Part shown: in pieces, positions 10,030-21,775 of the stretch
Numbering within the stretch: position 1 is the stretch's first letter
Layout of the letters: the number at the start of each line of letters is the position of its first letter
Source: Dissophora ornata
Lineage: Eukaryota; Mortierellomycota; Mortierellomycetes; Mortierellales; Mortierellaceae
Assembly (NCBI GenBank): GCA_025201705.1
Contig: MU616574.1
Coordinates: 1 to 64,000 of the forward strand
Direction: 5' to 3'
Length of the DNA stretch: 64,000 nt
Made by a program: the position numbers and the translations under genes
Notes under the pieces: model-generated
Database searches by the model: none
What the model saw: the letters and a program-made list of their open reading frames with translations, nothing else
What the model was told of the DNA's origin: nothing

Positions 10030-13000
10030 CTAGCGATCTGGTAAACCGGTTACTTGGACGCGAGGCGCTTTCAATTTAAGTCTTGCAACAAGATTTTCCA
10101 AGAGATCGAACTCGGCAGAATCTTCGCACTCGCAATGGAACAACAATCTTTCTAGAGGCAGCACTCCCTCTTGGTTCCTGAGACTAGGAACGCAATCCAC
10201 AAAGGTCTGGAACAGCTTCAGAGTGAAACCGGTATCAATAAATGTCACCTCCGATAGTGCTGTGAAGTCCATGGTCTTGAAGATGGCTTTCCAATACCCC
10301 AACGGAATAAATACGTGTTGGAAGCTGATTTTCTGAAGAGGTGTCCATATGTCGGGCTTGGGGACAGATAACGCTAGTCCATTTAGGGGCAAGTCCAGGG
10401 TGGGTGGGGGTAACTCTCGTTGTTTTTGTGGCAACGGAGCGGCGACCATGTCGGTAATCCACTCGGCGAAGGACTTTGCGTGCTCGTCCACAGCGATGTA
10501 ACTCACATCAAATATACTAAGTGCGGGCAGCTGAGATCTTGGGGGGAACATTTTTGCAATCTCTGAGGTCCATGAAAAGCTTGAAGCACGAGTTTGCAAT
10601 ATTAATGCATTAAGACTCGTTCCTTGTCGGCCAAACAACCATTCACACTTCTGACTCAGCTCCTCGTCATCCACGTCTAGGATAGCGCGAAAGTACTTTA
10701 GACGGTAGGAGCGCGCGATGACCCGATCCATAGACTCTAGGCCATCGCAAGATAATGGTGCAAGGTTCAAATGAACCGATTCAAGCTTTGAGCCAGCCTT
10801 TCCTGTCGACCTGTCGAGTAACTGTGCCAGGTTGTTGAAATCGGCATTGGTATACGCCCCCGCATCCAGAGACATGAAAGACCATCCGTACTCTTGAAAC
10901 AGTTTGGCGTTGTCGTCTACGTATGTCCTTAGAGAACGGAGTACGATTCTGATAGACAGGTCGAATGAAGACGATTCGCCTTCAAACTCCAGAAAGCAAC
11001 CGTTGATGGCAGTATCGATGTCCTTCCACAAGTCGAACGAGCGCAGTTGCATGGGTGTCCCACGGGCTATAAGGTCTTGCCTTGCCGAAATAGTCCACCC
11101 TATGATGTCGAGTCCAAGCGCTGAGTAGAACGGAATGGTGATACTACGTAACTTTGGATTGTGCTGCAGAATAGTCAAATATCGATCCTTGTCCGTGTCT
11201 AGTCCATCCAGTTTAAGCGACATACTGGTGAGGCGACCTTCCATGAGCATTTCTTGCAAACCCTCTACTTCCCCGTACGTCGATGATAACCGTGATGCGT
11301 CAATCGTATCGATTTTGCCCTGAGAGAGATTCAGGGCAACGATAAAGCGGACCTCGCTAATTGTAAGTGTCTTGAGGTTGCGGAATGAAGTCAGGTTGCG
11401 TCGCATGTATTGAAATACGTCGTTGGCGTGCCCTTCCCTGATTGACAGCGTGGACAGTGCGCGACAGTTCTCGATGATGCTTATAAGCGTGGATCGTCCC
11501 TCAGCAACACTCGTCAACCCGTCAAAAGAGAGCACTCGAAGTTTTCTAGCACTTTTCATGATGGAGACATCCACATGCAGGAATTGCTTGTTCGAGGTAT
11601 TGATATCCATTGCTTGGATTCGGCCATTCGACATCAGCTGCAGGATAGGCTGAAAAAGAGAGCTGTCTACTTCGTCCGGCTCTTCCTTTGCAGGGTAGCA
11701 TCCATTCAATTCCACTCGGACCACATTCGCCTTTGTCACAGCAGCGGCAAATCTCTGAAGATCCTCCTTTGTGACTTCCCAAGCTAATGTGATTGCGAGC
11801 TCTTGAACGCATTGAGCTTTCGTTAACGCCTGATAGAACTGTGTTGCCAGGGCACTGGACGCGAGCTGGACTCTGACCTTGCCCTCCTCTGGTTTAAAAG
11901 ATCCTTTGTTGGTGCGAACGATATCATTCAGCAGATTAATTGCAGACTGTACATATACGTCGTGGTAGTGGTCCATGCAAACCCACTTGACATACCCCTC
12001 TGCAGTGACAATCCGATACAGGTTGCCCAAGACTCGGCCTTTGTCGTTGATGCCCAAATAAGACTGAAGCTGCCGGAGATCCGCGCCCTCCATGACCTCC
12101 TGGCTCTCCAATTCCATCTGATCTTTCGATATCTTGAATCCTCCCTCGAGGGTGGCCGCCTGGTCAGTAAGTACCGCGATCGATTTATCGACCAAAGCCC
12201 CAATGGTCTTTTTCGTGAGATCGAGGCTCTCCTGAACTGCGTCGATACTCTCGATAAACTTGAGTTGCCCCAAGACTGGGACGACGATCCCTGCCGCAAT
12301 GAATCCGTACTTGACCATCTGTAGCATCGTAAGCACATAGGATCCGTACTTCTCAAAGAATTCATCCGGCTTCTCCAGATCGTATCCCTCGTGCTTGGCA
12401 AAATGAATGTGGTGCTCCATCGTGCTTCCTTCCATTTTGGTGTGAGCCCCGCATTCGCACAGGAAAAACAACCGGTACAGCCCCCTAAAGGGTTTGCCCA
12501 GCTTGTCTCTTTTCCGTTTTTCCATTGGCAGGACGATAAATAACCTCGGGATCGGGTACTCGTGTAGCTCGTATGTCTGAGTGACAACCGCCTGAACGCG
12601 GTTCTGGATAAATGCCAAGCGATCAAGGGCCTGTTGCTGAAGATCCAGTAGTTGTCGCTGCTTCTCCAGTAACTCCCTCTGTGACTTTTGCTGCTCCTCG
12701 TGCAATCGCAGCTGTAGTTCCTGGTTCATCTCATGCATCTTAATTAACTGATCTTGGAGCGTCTTGTTCTTTCTGTCCATCTCAACGTGCAGTCTGTCGA
12801 ATCGATTGCCCATGTTGTTTTCTAATTGCACCTGGTTGGACATGATTGCCTGAAAATATGGATTTTGAATCCCGCTGAAGCTATGTCGACGCAGGTGCGT
12901 CTCTGGCTCCATTAACCCTGAGAGACCTCTTCCCGTGGGTTCAGTATCAGCAATGGGCAAGTCGGCGAAGAGCATCGATGGCACTTCAAGATGAGCAATC

Positions 13001-13597
13001 CCCTCTTGGCGATGTCTAACGGCGATGTGCCATGGCTCGGACAAGGTCTCGGTGCCTAGGGATGCTGCGGTTTCCGGCTGTATCTCGAGTGAGACGACTG
13101 TAGAAGTAGTCGTGCCGTTCACTTCATCGAGCGATGTATGTACCTCAGTGGCTGAAAGACTGATAGAAGGAATGTCACTTCCTTGGTTGGTGTTCTCGAG
13201 AATGACGTTGAACACGACTCCTGTCTGGCAGCCAATTCTAGGAGGCTTCAGTCTGATCATAAAATGAAGATTTTGAGGTCAGCATCGTTCTTGCATGGGC
13301 GTGGCAAGACTGGTCGCCTCCTCAAGACAGCTTCAGTAGAGCTGCCCCTCATTACTGTGGGACTTACTCGTTAAAATCGTTGTCAGTCATAAACGGAACT
13401 GCAACTCCATCGCTCAAAATGTATGCAGCGTTCTCAAAAACGTGCTTGATATCTGTCCAAAGAATAATATGCTGATTCATTGTGTTGTCCCATCGAGCGC
13501 TGATTTCGACAGGTTTTTTGGAGAGTGGTGGAGAGTCAGGAGATGAGTGGGCCTGAAAGGCCTGTCGGTGGGGTTTGTTGACATTGGTGTCTCTCAT
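10030..13597 (-). CDS. Copy B of the coiled-coil / LRR-like family
   Basis: Two exons (13368-13597 and 10030-13252), 1150 residues, with the same phase-2 intron position as copy A, here after TDNDFN. The start is the ATG at 13597 (MRDTNVNKPHRQAFQ), which lines up with the paralogues; the upstream ATG at 13708 would add a hydrophobic leader and is less likely. The core is strongly conserved (YELHEYPIPRLFIVLPMEK, FLCECGAHTKMEGST, DEFFEKYGSYVLTMLQMVKY, INDKGRVLGNLYRIVT). The coiled coil is Gln-rich (QRELLEKQRQLLDLQQQALD). The last ~600 residues are leucine-rich-like and much more diverged. Tandem with copy A, 352 bp apart, same strand, probably a local duplication. Function unknown. Confidence 0.8.
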
Positions 13598-13969
13598 GAT
13601 AATGGAATGAAGTGCGAGGAATTGAGCGAGGATACGATGAAAGAACAGAAAAGAAGAGACGAGCTGTGGAAAAAAAAGGAAGGTGGAAGCAAACCATGGC
13701 GCAGACACGTTTGAGTTTGGGTTTGAGGGTGAGACGGGTGAGAGACGATGGCGATGTATTATTTGTACGACATTGGCAGCAACAGTAATTTAGTGCTATG
13801 CAATGAGTTCAGCCCCCCTGATTACTGTATTATGTTACTGCTATCGCTCAAAGAAGGACTTGGGAACTTCTGTTGTGTGAGGGCTGTGTAAACCCGTATT
13901 GAACGCATGGAACACATCCCCTGAGAATATCACTACCCCATCTTCATGCAAAGGAGACTAGAAATACGT
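13598..13969. other. Intergenic, upstream of copy B
   Basis: The sequence just upstream of the copy B start is pyrimidine-rich on its coding strand, like the leaders of copies A, C and D. The rest is the 3' flank of the F-box gene. No gene seen. Confidence 0.45.
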
Positions 13970-15583
13970 CTAACTTTCACATCGCTCCGACCAGCGACGC
14001 GTCTCCAGATCGATGTCCTCCCGCCCAATCTCCTTGAGATATCCTTTGATCCTGAGGAACTCTCTCCGTTCCAAGGGCTTAAGTTGCAGATACTTTAGCT
14101 TCGGCATCATTCCCACCAAGTCCTGGATCTGGCTTCTAGACCATTCAGCGCCAGCTCCGTCCGACAAAACCACGTTCTGCAGCTCACTCAACCGGCCCTC
14201 GGGCGCCAGAGCTTCGACACCCGACTCACGGCCTTTCCTCAGATGAAATGCGCGAATGTACAAGTGCTTGAGCCGATGAAGCTGCCCGAGTTGTCTATAA
14301 ACGGTCTGCCAGAGTCTGCACTCCTCAGCTTCCTTACGACGGTAGATGCCATTCGACAACTCGAACCGTAAAACTTCCAGGTCCTTGCAGGCCCAACCGC
14401 CTTCATGCCCCATGCCTGGCCGAGCAAAGAGATCCCCTATGTAGAAGTGGGTTCCGTAGACCACAAACGTCTTGAGTCGAGGCCTTGTTTGTAATACGTT
14501 GTGCATGCATTCACGAGCCCCTGTGCTGTCAGTGGCAACCAAGCAGACTCGAAGATGCTCAAGCAAAGGCAATGGAAGGCCACCTTGTTCTGTTCCAGCA
14601 CCGTTTCTTGCCTGGCCATCATGACAGTGTTGCTGCCATCGATAGTCCGGAGAGGCGTTCAAAAACTCGTAGTGATCTTCAGTCCATGCAGTTAGATCTA
14701 GGGACTTCAACCCACCTAGCGTGCCGAGTGTCTGGGCCACATCCACCCAACAGCTTTCTCTTGAATAGCCATCTAGTTTGAGTTTCTCTAGTTTCGGACA
14801 AGCTAACAGAGGCAGAAGTGATACAGGGCTCTTGTATTCGTGCCGGTCCTCATTGCAGCCCAGATCCAATTCCGTTAGATTGATGCAATTTCCCACAATC
14901 ATCATTGCTCTCCGCTGGATCTTCAACGTCCTCATCCTTGGCCACGCCTCGTTGTCCTGTGTGATTTGTCGGTCGTCCACTTTGTACCATGACCCTCTCA
15001 ACACCAGTTCCTCCAGCCGCGACAAAATTGGGAAAAGTTTGTGGAATGCCACACTTTCATCCGGTGCACTCCAAACAGCAATGTTTAACTGCTTCAATTG
15101 ATGTAGTTGCATCATGGCGGTAACAAGAGGATCTAGGCTTGGGTACGGGCTATAGATGAAAGTACCCAGGCTGAGTGACTCCAGGCTCGGTGTCTTCGAG
15201 AGCAGCTGGTTGAGGCTCTGGAGTGTGATCTGCTTTCTTGCTGAAAATGCTTTCCTATTCATGTGTGGTGTTGCGGTCAAGGCGCGGTTGGACCACCACT
15301 CTATATGCCGTACGAACAAGAGCTTGGGGAGCAGATATCGGCTGTCATCGGTATCGAGGCATTGGATATGAACCAGGGGGAAGCGCAGATGGTGCCACTG
15401 TTTCTTGGAAATAGCCCTCCATACGTAAGCCTGTAGAATTCCGTTCCATTCTCGGCAGACCTGCAGAGCGGTGACCAGAGTGCAGCCGTCGAGGTACTGT
15501 CCAAAGGCGAGAACGATTTCTGTAGGGAGGTGTTGCACAATGGAGCAGGCATCTTCTGCAAGCAATGGGGATTCGGATGTCAT
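13970..15583 (-). CDS. F-box and leucine-rich-repeat protein
   Basis: Single exon, 537 residues from the ATG at 15583 (MTSESPLLAEDAC). An F-box-like motif covers about residues 12-58 (IVQHLPTEIVLAFGQYL, then ALQVCREWNGILQAYVWRAI); irregular leucine-rich repeats fill the rest (SLESLSLGTF, LEELVLRGSW, LTELDLGCNE, LEKLKLDGYS, LKSLDLTAWT). Proteins of this build act as substrate adaptors of SCF ubiquitin ligases through Skp1; the target cannot be predicted. The in-frame ATG at 15712 would add a weak hydrophobic N-terminus and was not used because the preferred start sits just before the F-box. Such genes are strongly expanded in Mortierella-type fungi. Two ACGCGT boxes lie upstream. Confidence 0.8.
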   Translation of the reverse strand: MTSESPLLAEDACSIVQHLPTEIVLAFGQYLDGCTLVTALQVCREWNGILQAYVWRAISKKQWHHLRFPLVHIQCLDTDDSRYLLPKLLFVRHIEWWSNRALTATPHMNRKAFSARKQITLQSLNQLLSKTPSLESLSLGTFIYSPYPSLDPLVTAMMQLHQLKQLNIAVWSAPDESVAFHKLFPILSRLEELVLRGSWYKVDDRQITQDNEAWPRMRTLKIQRRAMMIVGNCINLTELDLGCNEDRHEYKSPVSLLPLLACPKLEKLKLDGYSRESCWVDVAQTLGTLGGLKSLDLTAWTEDHYEFLNASPDYRWQQHCHDGQARNGAGTEQGGLPLPLLEHLRVCLVATDSTGARECMHNVLQTRPRLKTFVVYGTHFYIGDLFARPGMGHEGGWACKDLEVLRFELSNGIYRRKEAEECRLWQTVYRQLGQLHRLKHLYIRAFHLRKGRESGVEALAPEGRLSELQNVVLSDGAGAEWSRSQIQDLVGMMPKLKYLQLKPLERREFLRIKGYLKEIGREDIDLETRRWSERCES

Positions 15584-15935
15584 TGACGGGATGAATGAGA
15601 GTCTGAGGAAGGTCCATAGAATGTAGCTAAGGTTTTTATATACCGTTTTCCTGATATTTTTGAGCGCTGACTGCGGTTGCAATGGAAGGATTAAAGAAAA
15701 GATCATCTCCATGGAGTGCTACGCCTCAAGCTCCACTCAAGTGTGCGGGTGATACGCGTCGCGTCGCGTGTCAGGTTACAAAGCATAGCGCGCATCGCTT
15801 GCCTGACGCGTGAAACGATTAATGGAACTTTGTACGCGGCCCTCCAATCCGGAGCACACTTTTCATGTTCTCACAAACCTTCTCCTGAGTGAGGAGCGTT
15901 TAAATATAGATGATATCCTTGTTTTTATTGCTGCT
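15584..15935. other. Intergenic, promoter side of the F-box gene
   Basis: It holds the presumed promoter of the F-box gene, with two ACGCGT boxes listed separately and a GCGTC-rich stretch around 15755-15770, plus the 3' flank of the DUF7719-like gene. Confidence 0.45.
15754..15811. promoter_or_regulatory. Pair of ACGCGT (MCB-like) boxes upstream of the F-box gene
   Basis: ACGCGT occurs at 15754-15759 and again at 15806-15811, about 170-230 bp upstream of the F-box start codon. In yeasts this hexamer is the MluI cell-cycle box bound by MBF at G1/S. Whether it works so in this fungus is inference. Confidence 0.35.
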
Positions 15936-16927
15936 TTAGTGACGATGGTTATATTTGACATTTCCAAACTGATAGTACAGTCCACAGAGGGCTAGACTTA
16001 TCATAGCAGGAAGCAGTTGTAGTTGAACAATGCAATAGACTAGGATCGTAATGATTCCCGGTGCACGGAGCATGATGCCCATAGCCGGGGACCTGAACAT
16101 GGTATGCAGAAAGTAGCATCCGCAGAGGATCGAGACCACAAACATGACAGCCTGGGTGAACTTGGAGGTTTTGTGCTTGTTGCTGAAGTACACCATGATC
16201 AGGATTGCTAGCGCAAAAAGAGAGGAAGAGAAACCAGGGCGTTAGCGTGCAACTGTACTCTCTCGTGCAAGAAATCAATGACCCGGTGTTGCGTAACAAA
16301 TCTGCGCACCTGGAAAGATCTTGATAACTTTGCGAAAGACGTCGCCACCTGCATAAGTCTCGCCGTATTGTCGATGAACCAAGATATCCATGACAATAAA
16401 CAGGCACGCAGTTGGGATGGAGAAGAAGATGCCCTCAAAGATGTAGTCCCGATCATCGTCTTCCTCGTTCTGCTGCTGGCGCTGTGATCTTTTAGATCCA
16501 GACCTCGAGTCGCTCGCCTTGACCTGCTCCATGATCCCTGATTCTTTGATAATCCTCCATTTCTCTGGTTCTAGAGTCAAAATAGGGCAGCAAAGCTTAG
16601 CTGTAGACACGAGGAAGGAGTCGCGTGCCGTCTGATAATGGCCCCATTTAGAAACAATGGAGGAGCAGCGGTTCGAATGAACGACACAATACCTGGAATG
16701 TCATCAATATCACTAGAGTCTGATGCATCGGAATCATCAGAGTCGTCCTGGTCTTCTTCCTCATCGTCTAATTCATCGAACTCATCCTCGTCGAGTTCCT
16801 GTATTTTAGCTGTTTGCTGGTGCTGATCTGATTTAGGGACATGGCGTTTTGTTGCAGATTGTGAGGATGTATTTGTTGCTGATGAAATGGCGGTGTCGCT
16901 CTTTTGAGTTGCTTTGCGTCTTGTCAT
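15936..16927 (-). CDS. DUF7719-like integral membrane protein
   Basis: Three exons (16693-16927, 16310-16600, 15936-16207), 265 residues. The first ~80 residues are charged, with an acidic run (DELDDEEEDQDDSDDSDASD), followed by a basic Gln-rich linker. The rest has four or five hydrophobic segments, beginning YIFEGIFFSIPTACLFIVMD then ILVHRQYGE, and later AVMFVVSILCGCYFLHTMF and GIITILVYCIVQLQLLPAM. The HRQYGE-type motif after the first membrane helix, and the layout, match my recollection of the fungal DUF7719 family. Function and organelle unknown. It is divergent from the CAP-domain gene, sharing a ~545-bp promoter region. Confidence 0.7.
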
Positions 16928-17472
16928 TACTATCTTATTGAATGCTCTGATTCTAGAGTGCTTTTATCAATGATGGGTAAACGAGATGATGCATTCCATT
17001 TCCACGTCTACCCGGAGACCCATGGGTTGGTTCTGCTGCAGCAGTCACATTAGACCAAAGGGGCAAGAATCACGACCTGAACGCGACAGAAAAATGAAAC
17101 TATGAGCTTGGGCTGTCGCCAATGTGTGGTTGGGGGCGCAAGAGAAGGGCGATGCAATTAACCGTACTTTAGCCCTTCCGGAGGCGCAGACAGAACAGCA
17201 CTCTCTAGGCAATTTGGTTATGCTGCCAGGACCTGCATTTCTTCGGCTGTATTTTGGTGGTGGTCATGTCCCCTGTCTCGGGGGGTTGTGTCGCTTTGGT
17301 GAACGTTACAAAAATACCAATGGTCTACTAGCCAATTGCGACCCGCTCGCGCGGATATAAAAGAGAATAGAGCAAATTGCAGAAACCCCCCCACACGCTC
17401 TTCCACAACACTTTGCACCCACTCTATTTATTCGTTTTCGCCAGATACCCATTGCAAACACATAAATTAAAC
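16928..17472. other. Divergent promoter region
   Basis: This 545-bp gap separates the start codons of two divergent genes, so both promoters must lie here. No further gene was found. A TATA-like ATATAA occurs at about 17354, roughly 120 bp before the plus-strand start. Confidence 0.5.
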
Positions 17473-18554
17473 ATGACTTCCGTCAAAGATCAAGCCAAAG
17501 CCCTCAACATCAACCTCAGCGGCCGGACCAATCTTAAGGAAGATAAAACGCTTCTCATCGTAAGTTGGTTTTCATCTGTTTGGTGATGATGACCAATGGA
17601 GACTTGAGACATTCCCATTGACAGCTGACCAACTTGTCCCTGAATCTGAATGCTTCTTCTAGCGAGGCACCAAAGATGTCAAGCAAGATTTGATCGAGGT
17701 CCAGGGCCTTACAGCCGTCCACCTCTTGGAGTGCGAGAACTGCGAATACACGATCAGAGGCAAACTTGTCAAGCTCTCAATTGGTACGACATGTCAGAGT
17801 ATTTTACACCCACGGTTGATATTTTCGGTTCTGACAATTACATCTCTTTGCGTTTTAAGAGAAATGCAAGAACGTCGTTCTCAAGATCGAAGACAAGGTC
17901 GTGACAGGCATTGTCGACGCCTGGAAAAGCGAGAACATCTCCCTCGATGTAAGTTGGGCCTAACATGTTGCTCTTTGGCCGTCAATGAGTTGTTTTTAAC
18001 ATCTCTTTGCTGTACAGTTTGATCGATCTGTAGCAATGTTTCAGCTTGAAGCTATCAAGACAATCGTGATCCATTTGCCCGATGCAGAGCACTTTGGGTC
18101 CATGGTCTGGGCTGGCGTCAATGGGCTCAAGTTGCATCTTGGTAGGCTACTCCGAGTGATGGACCCTTTTTTTTATCTGTTGAAATTATTATCATTGAGA
18201 AGCTAAACGGGTGTTGACATCGCTTACTTTGTGCAGGCCAAGACACACATTTGTTGAGCTTCTTGGACATGCAGTCCAGGAACCCCAGCTTGAATGCCGA
18301 GACGAACCAGTTCAAGACCACCATTGTCGATGGTAGTATCATGACTGAAGGTAAAGTCTACACGCGAAACCCTCGCTTTGGCAATCGCGATCGACCGGAA
18401 GGGGCAAGAAATAACTGACCATGTGGGTTTGCATATGTAATTAGCCATTGTCCGTCTTGAAGGCGGACACGTTGCAACGCGTGCGGAGGAGGCCAGCATC
18501 CGCGAGTTGGAGAAGCGCAAGGAGGATGCGCTGCGCGCTCCTTTGGACGAGTGA
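17473..18554 (+). CDS. CAP C-terminal-domain (TBCC/CARP-like beta-helix) protein
   Basis: Six short exons: 17473-17559, 17663-17783, 17860-17948, 18018-18141, 18237-18350 and 18445-18554; 214 residues. Repeated short beta-strands (TAVHLLECENCEYTIRGK, VKLSIEKCKNVVLKIEDKV, AFQ-type turns) and the ending NQFKTTIVDGSIMTEAIVRL match the C-terminal domain of cyclase-associated protein, where an ...QFKTTxxDG... tail is typical. That domain binds ADP-actin and helps nucleotide exchange. There is no N-terminal adenylyl cyclase-binding part, no polyproline and no WH2 segment, so this is a stand-alone domain. It could also be described as a tubulin cofactor C-like fold. All splice phases agree. Confidence 0.75.
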
Positions 18555-18992
18555 TCGCATCGCTATTTAAGTTCTTGTTGACATGATGTGTGTCAATCTG
18601 CCGCAGGCAATCTCGGTTGACAGCGTGTGGATCTCCAAGACTCCAAATAAAAAAAATAATCAAACACGAATCCACACCTGTGCGAAGCTGCGTCGGGGAT
18701 GACCCATTCTTATTCAGCTCCATACTCCCCCTCTGACGTGAAAAGCCACTGCCATCCCGCGCTGCTTAAAATCTTTTGCATTCGCCGCAACCCAAACCGC
18801 ATCTTCCTCTCCATCCACCATCCACGCCATCGACTTGCCTGGCTCGCTTTCCATCACCGCCAAGCCAAACTGCCACACTGCCCAGTGATCCACCGACGAA
18901 TACAGGATAACTCAAGACGAGAAGCAGCGCAGACCCTCTTACTCAAATACCCACCCCTTGTCCTTGACTTAGCCCTCTCCTTTTTACAAATA
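18555..18992. other. Intergenic between two plus-strand genes
   Basis: 3' flank of the CAP-domain gene and promoter of the Smr gene. C-rich leader sequence, with no gene or clear motif seen. Confidence 0.45.
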
Positions 18993-21775
18993 ATGGACCC
19001 ACAAGAAAAGCTCGAGGTAAAAAGCACCGCCCACAATGCACCGCGTGCCTATGCTTCGAGCCAATACGCCGACTCAAGTGATGATTCACAGAGAGATCGC
19101 TCGTTGACACACACACACACACACACTAAAGTCTACAGTGTCATCCTGTCGATCTCCCAATCCCCGTCCTTTCTCAATTGCTACGCGCGATACCAAACCT
19201 CGTCATAGGCAATGTTTTGCCCCCGTCTAGACTCGGCCCTTGTCGCATCAATCTACCACGATATGGGCGACTTCAAAGCCTGTATACCCATCCTCTCAAC
19301 CCTCGCAGCTGCAGCCGCTCCATCTGCTCTTGAGGGCCACGCAACTTTGAACACTGAAACCAATGCAGGCGCATCTTCTGTTGGACAAACCATGTCCTTC
19401 CCGAACATTGCCAAGAGTAATAACAACAACAGCCCCAACAATGGCGGCGAGAAAGAAGGGTCTTCCAACCTCAATAGTAAAAAGAAGACACCCTCTCCCA
19501 ACAACAATCCAAGCGAAAAGAACATTATGGTTTGGAGCGAGGAGGTTGCTGCTGCTGAATCCACAGGAAGACCCAAGCCCAGTGGTCTCTATAAACAGGG
19601 CCAGGTTACAAAGTCATCATTCCAGATGCCTTCGTCGTCAATGGACCGACAGGCGACTGCTGCATCAAATAGTACAGCTGCACCAGCAACACAGAAGGCG
19701 ACCTACAGGGTAGCTAGGAATCCGTTGTACATGAAGAAGTATGGCATTACCGAAGAGCTCTCGACCGCCGCTCTTACACCTTTCGAGGACCCAGAGGAGC
19801 AAGAAGAGCAAGAAGAGGAGGATGACGATGATGCACCGGGTCAGGAAGTGAAGAAGGAGGATTTTCCCGCCATACAACGAACCCAACAACACCAACAGGA
19901 ACGTGGAAAATCTGCAAAGAAAAACCGGCGACAGAAGAGCACTGCCAAGACTGAAGTATTTTCCTTACCCTCAACTCAAGCGTCGGGCGGGACCTGGATG
20001 AGAGTGTCGTCTGATGGACAGATTTCAGAACAACTGACAGATTTGAACATTTCCGATTTTCAGTATTCGGAGGATTGGCTTGGCGTAAATGACCAGTATT
20101 ATCAAGATATGGATGATTTTGCTATCGAACAAGAAGAGGACAAGACCACCTCCAATAGCAACGGCAGTCCGCATCAGCGACCGCAACAGGTGCTTATGGA
20201 TGGTCGAAATGGTGTCAGGGTCGAGGAGCTGAAATTTTTAAAGAGTTGTTTCCCGGATCGCGAGTACTCGGACGAGTATCTGACGCAGGTGTTGAACGAT
20301 AGTCGACGGGACCTCGAATCCGCTGTCGAGATGATTCTGAGTCAAATGTTCCTGGATAATGAGCAAATAGAAACTTCCTCTTCGGGATCAGGATCGTTCC
20401 ATTCTACCGGATCGCAGGCGACTTCTTCATCTGCTACCACCAGCTCCTTGGACGACTCGTTTTTCCAGGGGGTTCAAAAGTCAAAGAGAAAGTCAAAATC
20501 CGGAGGAGGGGGTGGATCGGCGTGGGGGACGTGTCATAGCAAGGCCTGGGACGGTCACAATGACGCGCTACTCAAGACGATCGATCATCAGGATGAGTTC
20601 TTGATTCCTGAAAGCAATGAGTGGGCGACCTTTGAACATCAAATTTCGATCCTGATGAACATTTTCCACACTGTGCCTCAAAAGACAATTGTATCGGAAT
20701 ATCACGCCAACGGAGCACACTTGTTCAAGACTGTTGAGAGTCTAGAGAGGCGGCTCAAGCAGGAGAATCACCACGGATCGGCACGGGGTGTAGAGCGCCA
20801 GACGCAATTCGATGTCAGTCTGGCTCAGCTCATGGAGATGTTCCCGAATCATAGTGCTACAGGTCTAAAGAAGATGCTAGTGTACAACGGAGGCAACCTG
20901 CAGGATGCCATGAATGCTGTTCTGGCAGCAGATTTCGCACGTGCAGACCAAAAGGATCAACCATCATCATCGAAGCGCAGCACCGTGATTCCGTTCCAGG
21001 CTGATATCCGACATGCGGACAAAAATGGCTATGCGGCTGCGCCTTCGAGTAGTGGCAACCAACTTAAGAATCTCCCTTCGACCAGCAATCCATTCCCAGG
21101 TGGACAGCGTCTTTATCCCAATACCCTCCTGGAGAGTTCGAACGCGGAGCTGTATAACAATGAGGATGACCCAGCGCGTTGTCGACAGCGCGCTCACGAG
21201 ATGCTGGAACAGAGGAATGAATTTTTTAGAAAGGCAGCTAAAGCATATCAGGAGTCAAAGGGCAAAGGCGCTGGAATGGGAGGTATTGCAGCTTATTATG
21301 CGGATGAAGGCAAGAAGATGGATGCAGAGGGAAAGCAGTGGCATATGCGTGCCGCTCGCGCAGTCGTCCAGCAGCATCGGTAAGACTAAGAACTCTCCCC
21401 TTGACAATGATGTGTTTTATGTATTGAGTGCTCTACTGACCGAGCTGATCGATCCTTTGTTCTTTCAGTCTGGAGAATAGTGACCCCAATTTAGTGGATC
21501 TTCATGGTCTGACTGTCGTCGAGGCGCAGACAGTAGTCAAGGAGGCTGTGACGCAGTGGTTCTCGCGTGCGACGATGCAAGCGTCTCGAGTCACGGCAAA
21601 GCCTCTAAAGATTGTTTGCGGTGTGGGTTCACATTCCAAGAACAAAGTCGCGCGCCTTTATCCATCCATTTTAAGTCTGCTTACAAAGGATGGCTGGAAT
21701 TGCGAGGCTGTGAACGGCGTGATCCTAGTCAAGGGTGTCTCACGATTCACACCTACTTCTTCTTCGAAGAAGTAG
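18993..21775 (+). CDS. CUE-like / Smr-domain protein (CUE2/N4BP2-like)
   Basis: Three exons (18993-19016, 19209-21379, 21469-21775), 833 residues. The first exon has eight codons (MDPQEKLE) and joins in phase to AMFCPRLDSALVASIYHD, a CUE-like helix at the N-terminus. More ubiquitin-binding CUE-like helices are seen (LKSCFPDREYSDEYLTQVLN, LMEMFPNHSATGLKKMLVYN). Long acidic and Ser/Asn/Gln-rich linkers separate them. The C-terminus has a helical DUF1771-type stretch (CRQRAHEMLEQRNEFFRKAA) followed by an Smr domain with its VDLHGLTV motif and the GVGSHSKNK loop. By family, Smr proteins such as yeast Cue2 cleave mRNA at collided ribosomes recognised through ubiquitin; that role here is inference. 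Confidence 0.85.
19107..19126 (+). repeat. (AC)10 microsatellite in the first intron of the Smr gene
   Basis: Ten uninterrupted AC dinucleotides inside the intron 19017-19208. Likely length-polymorphic. Confidence 0.9.

Noticed and set aside
19107..19126. CRISPR-like or functional repeat
   Set aside because: Plain AC dinucleotide microsatellite in an intron.
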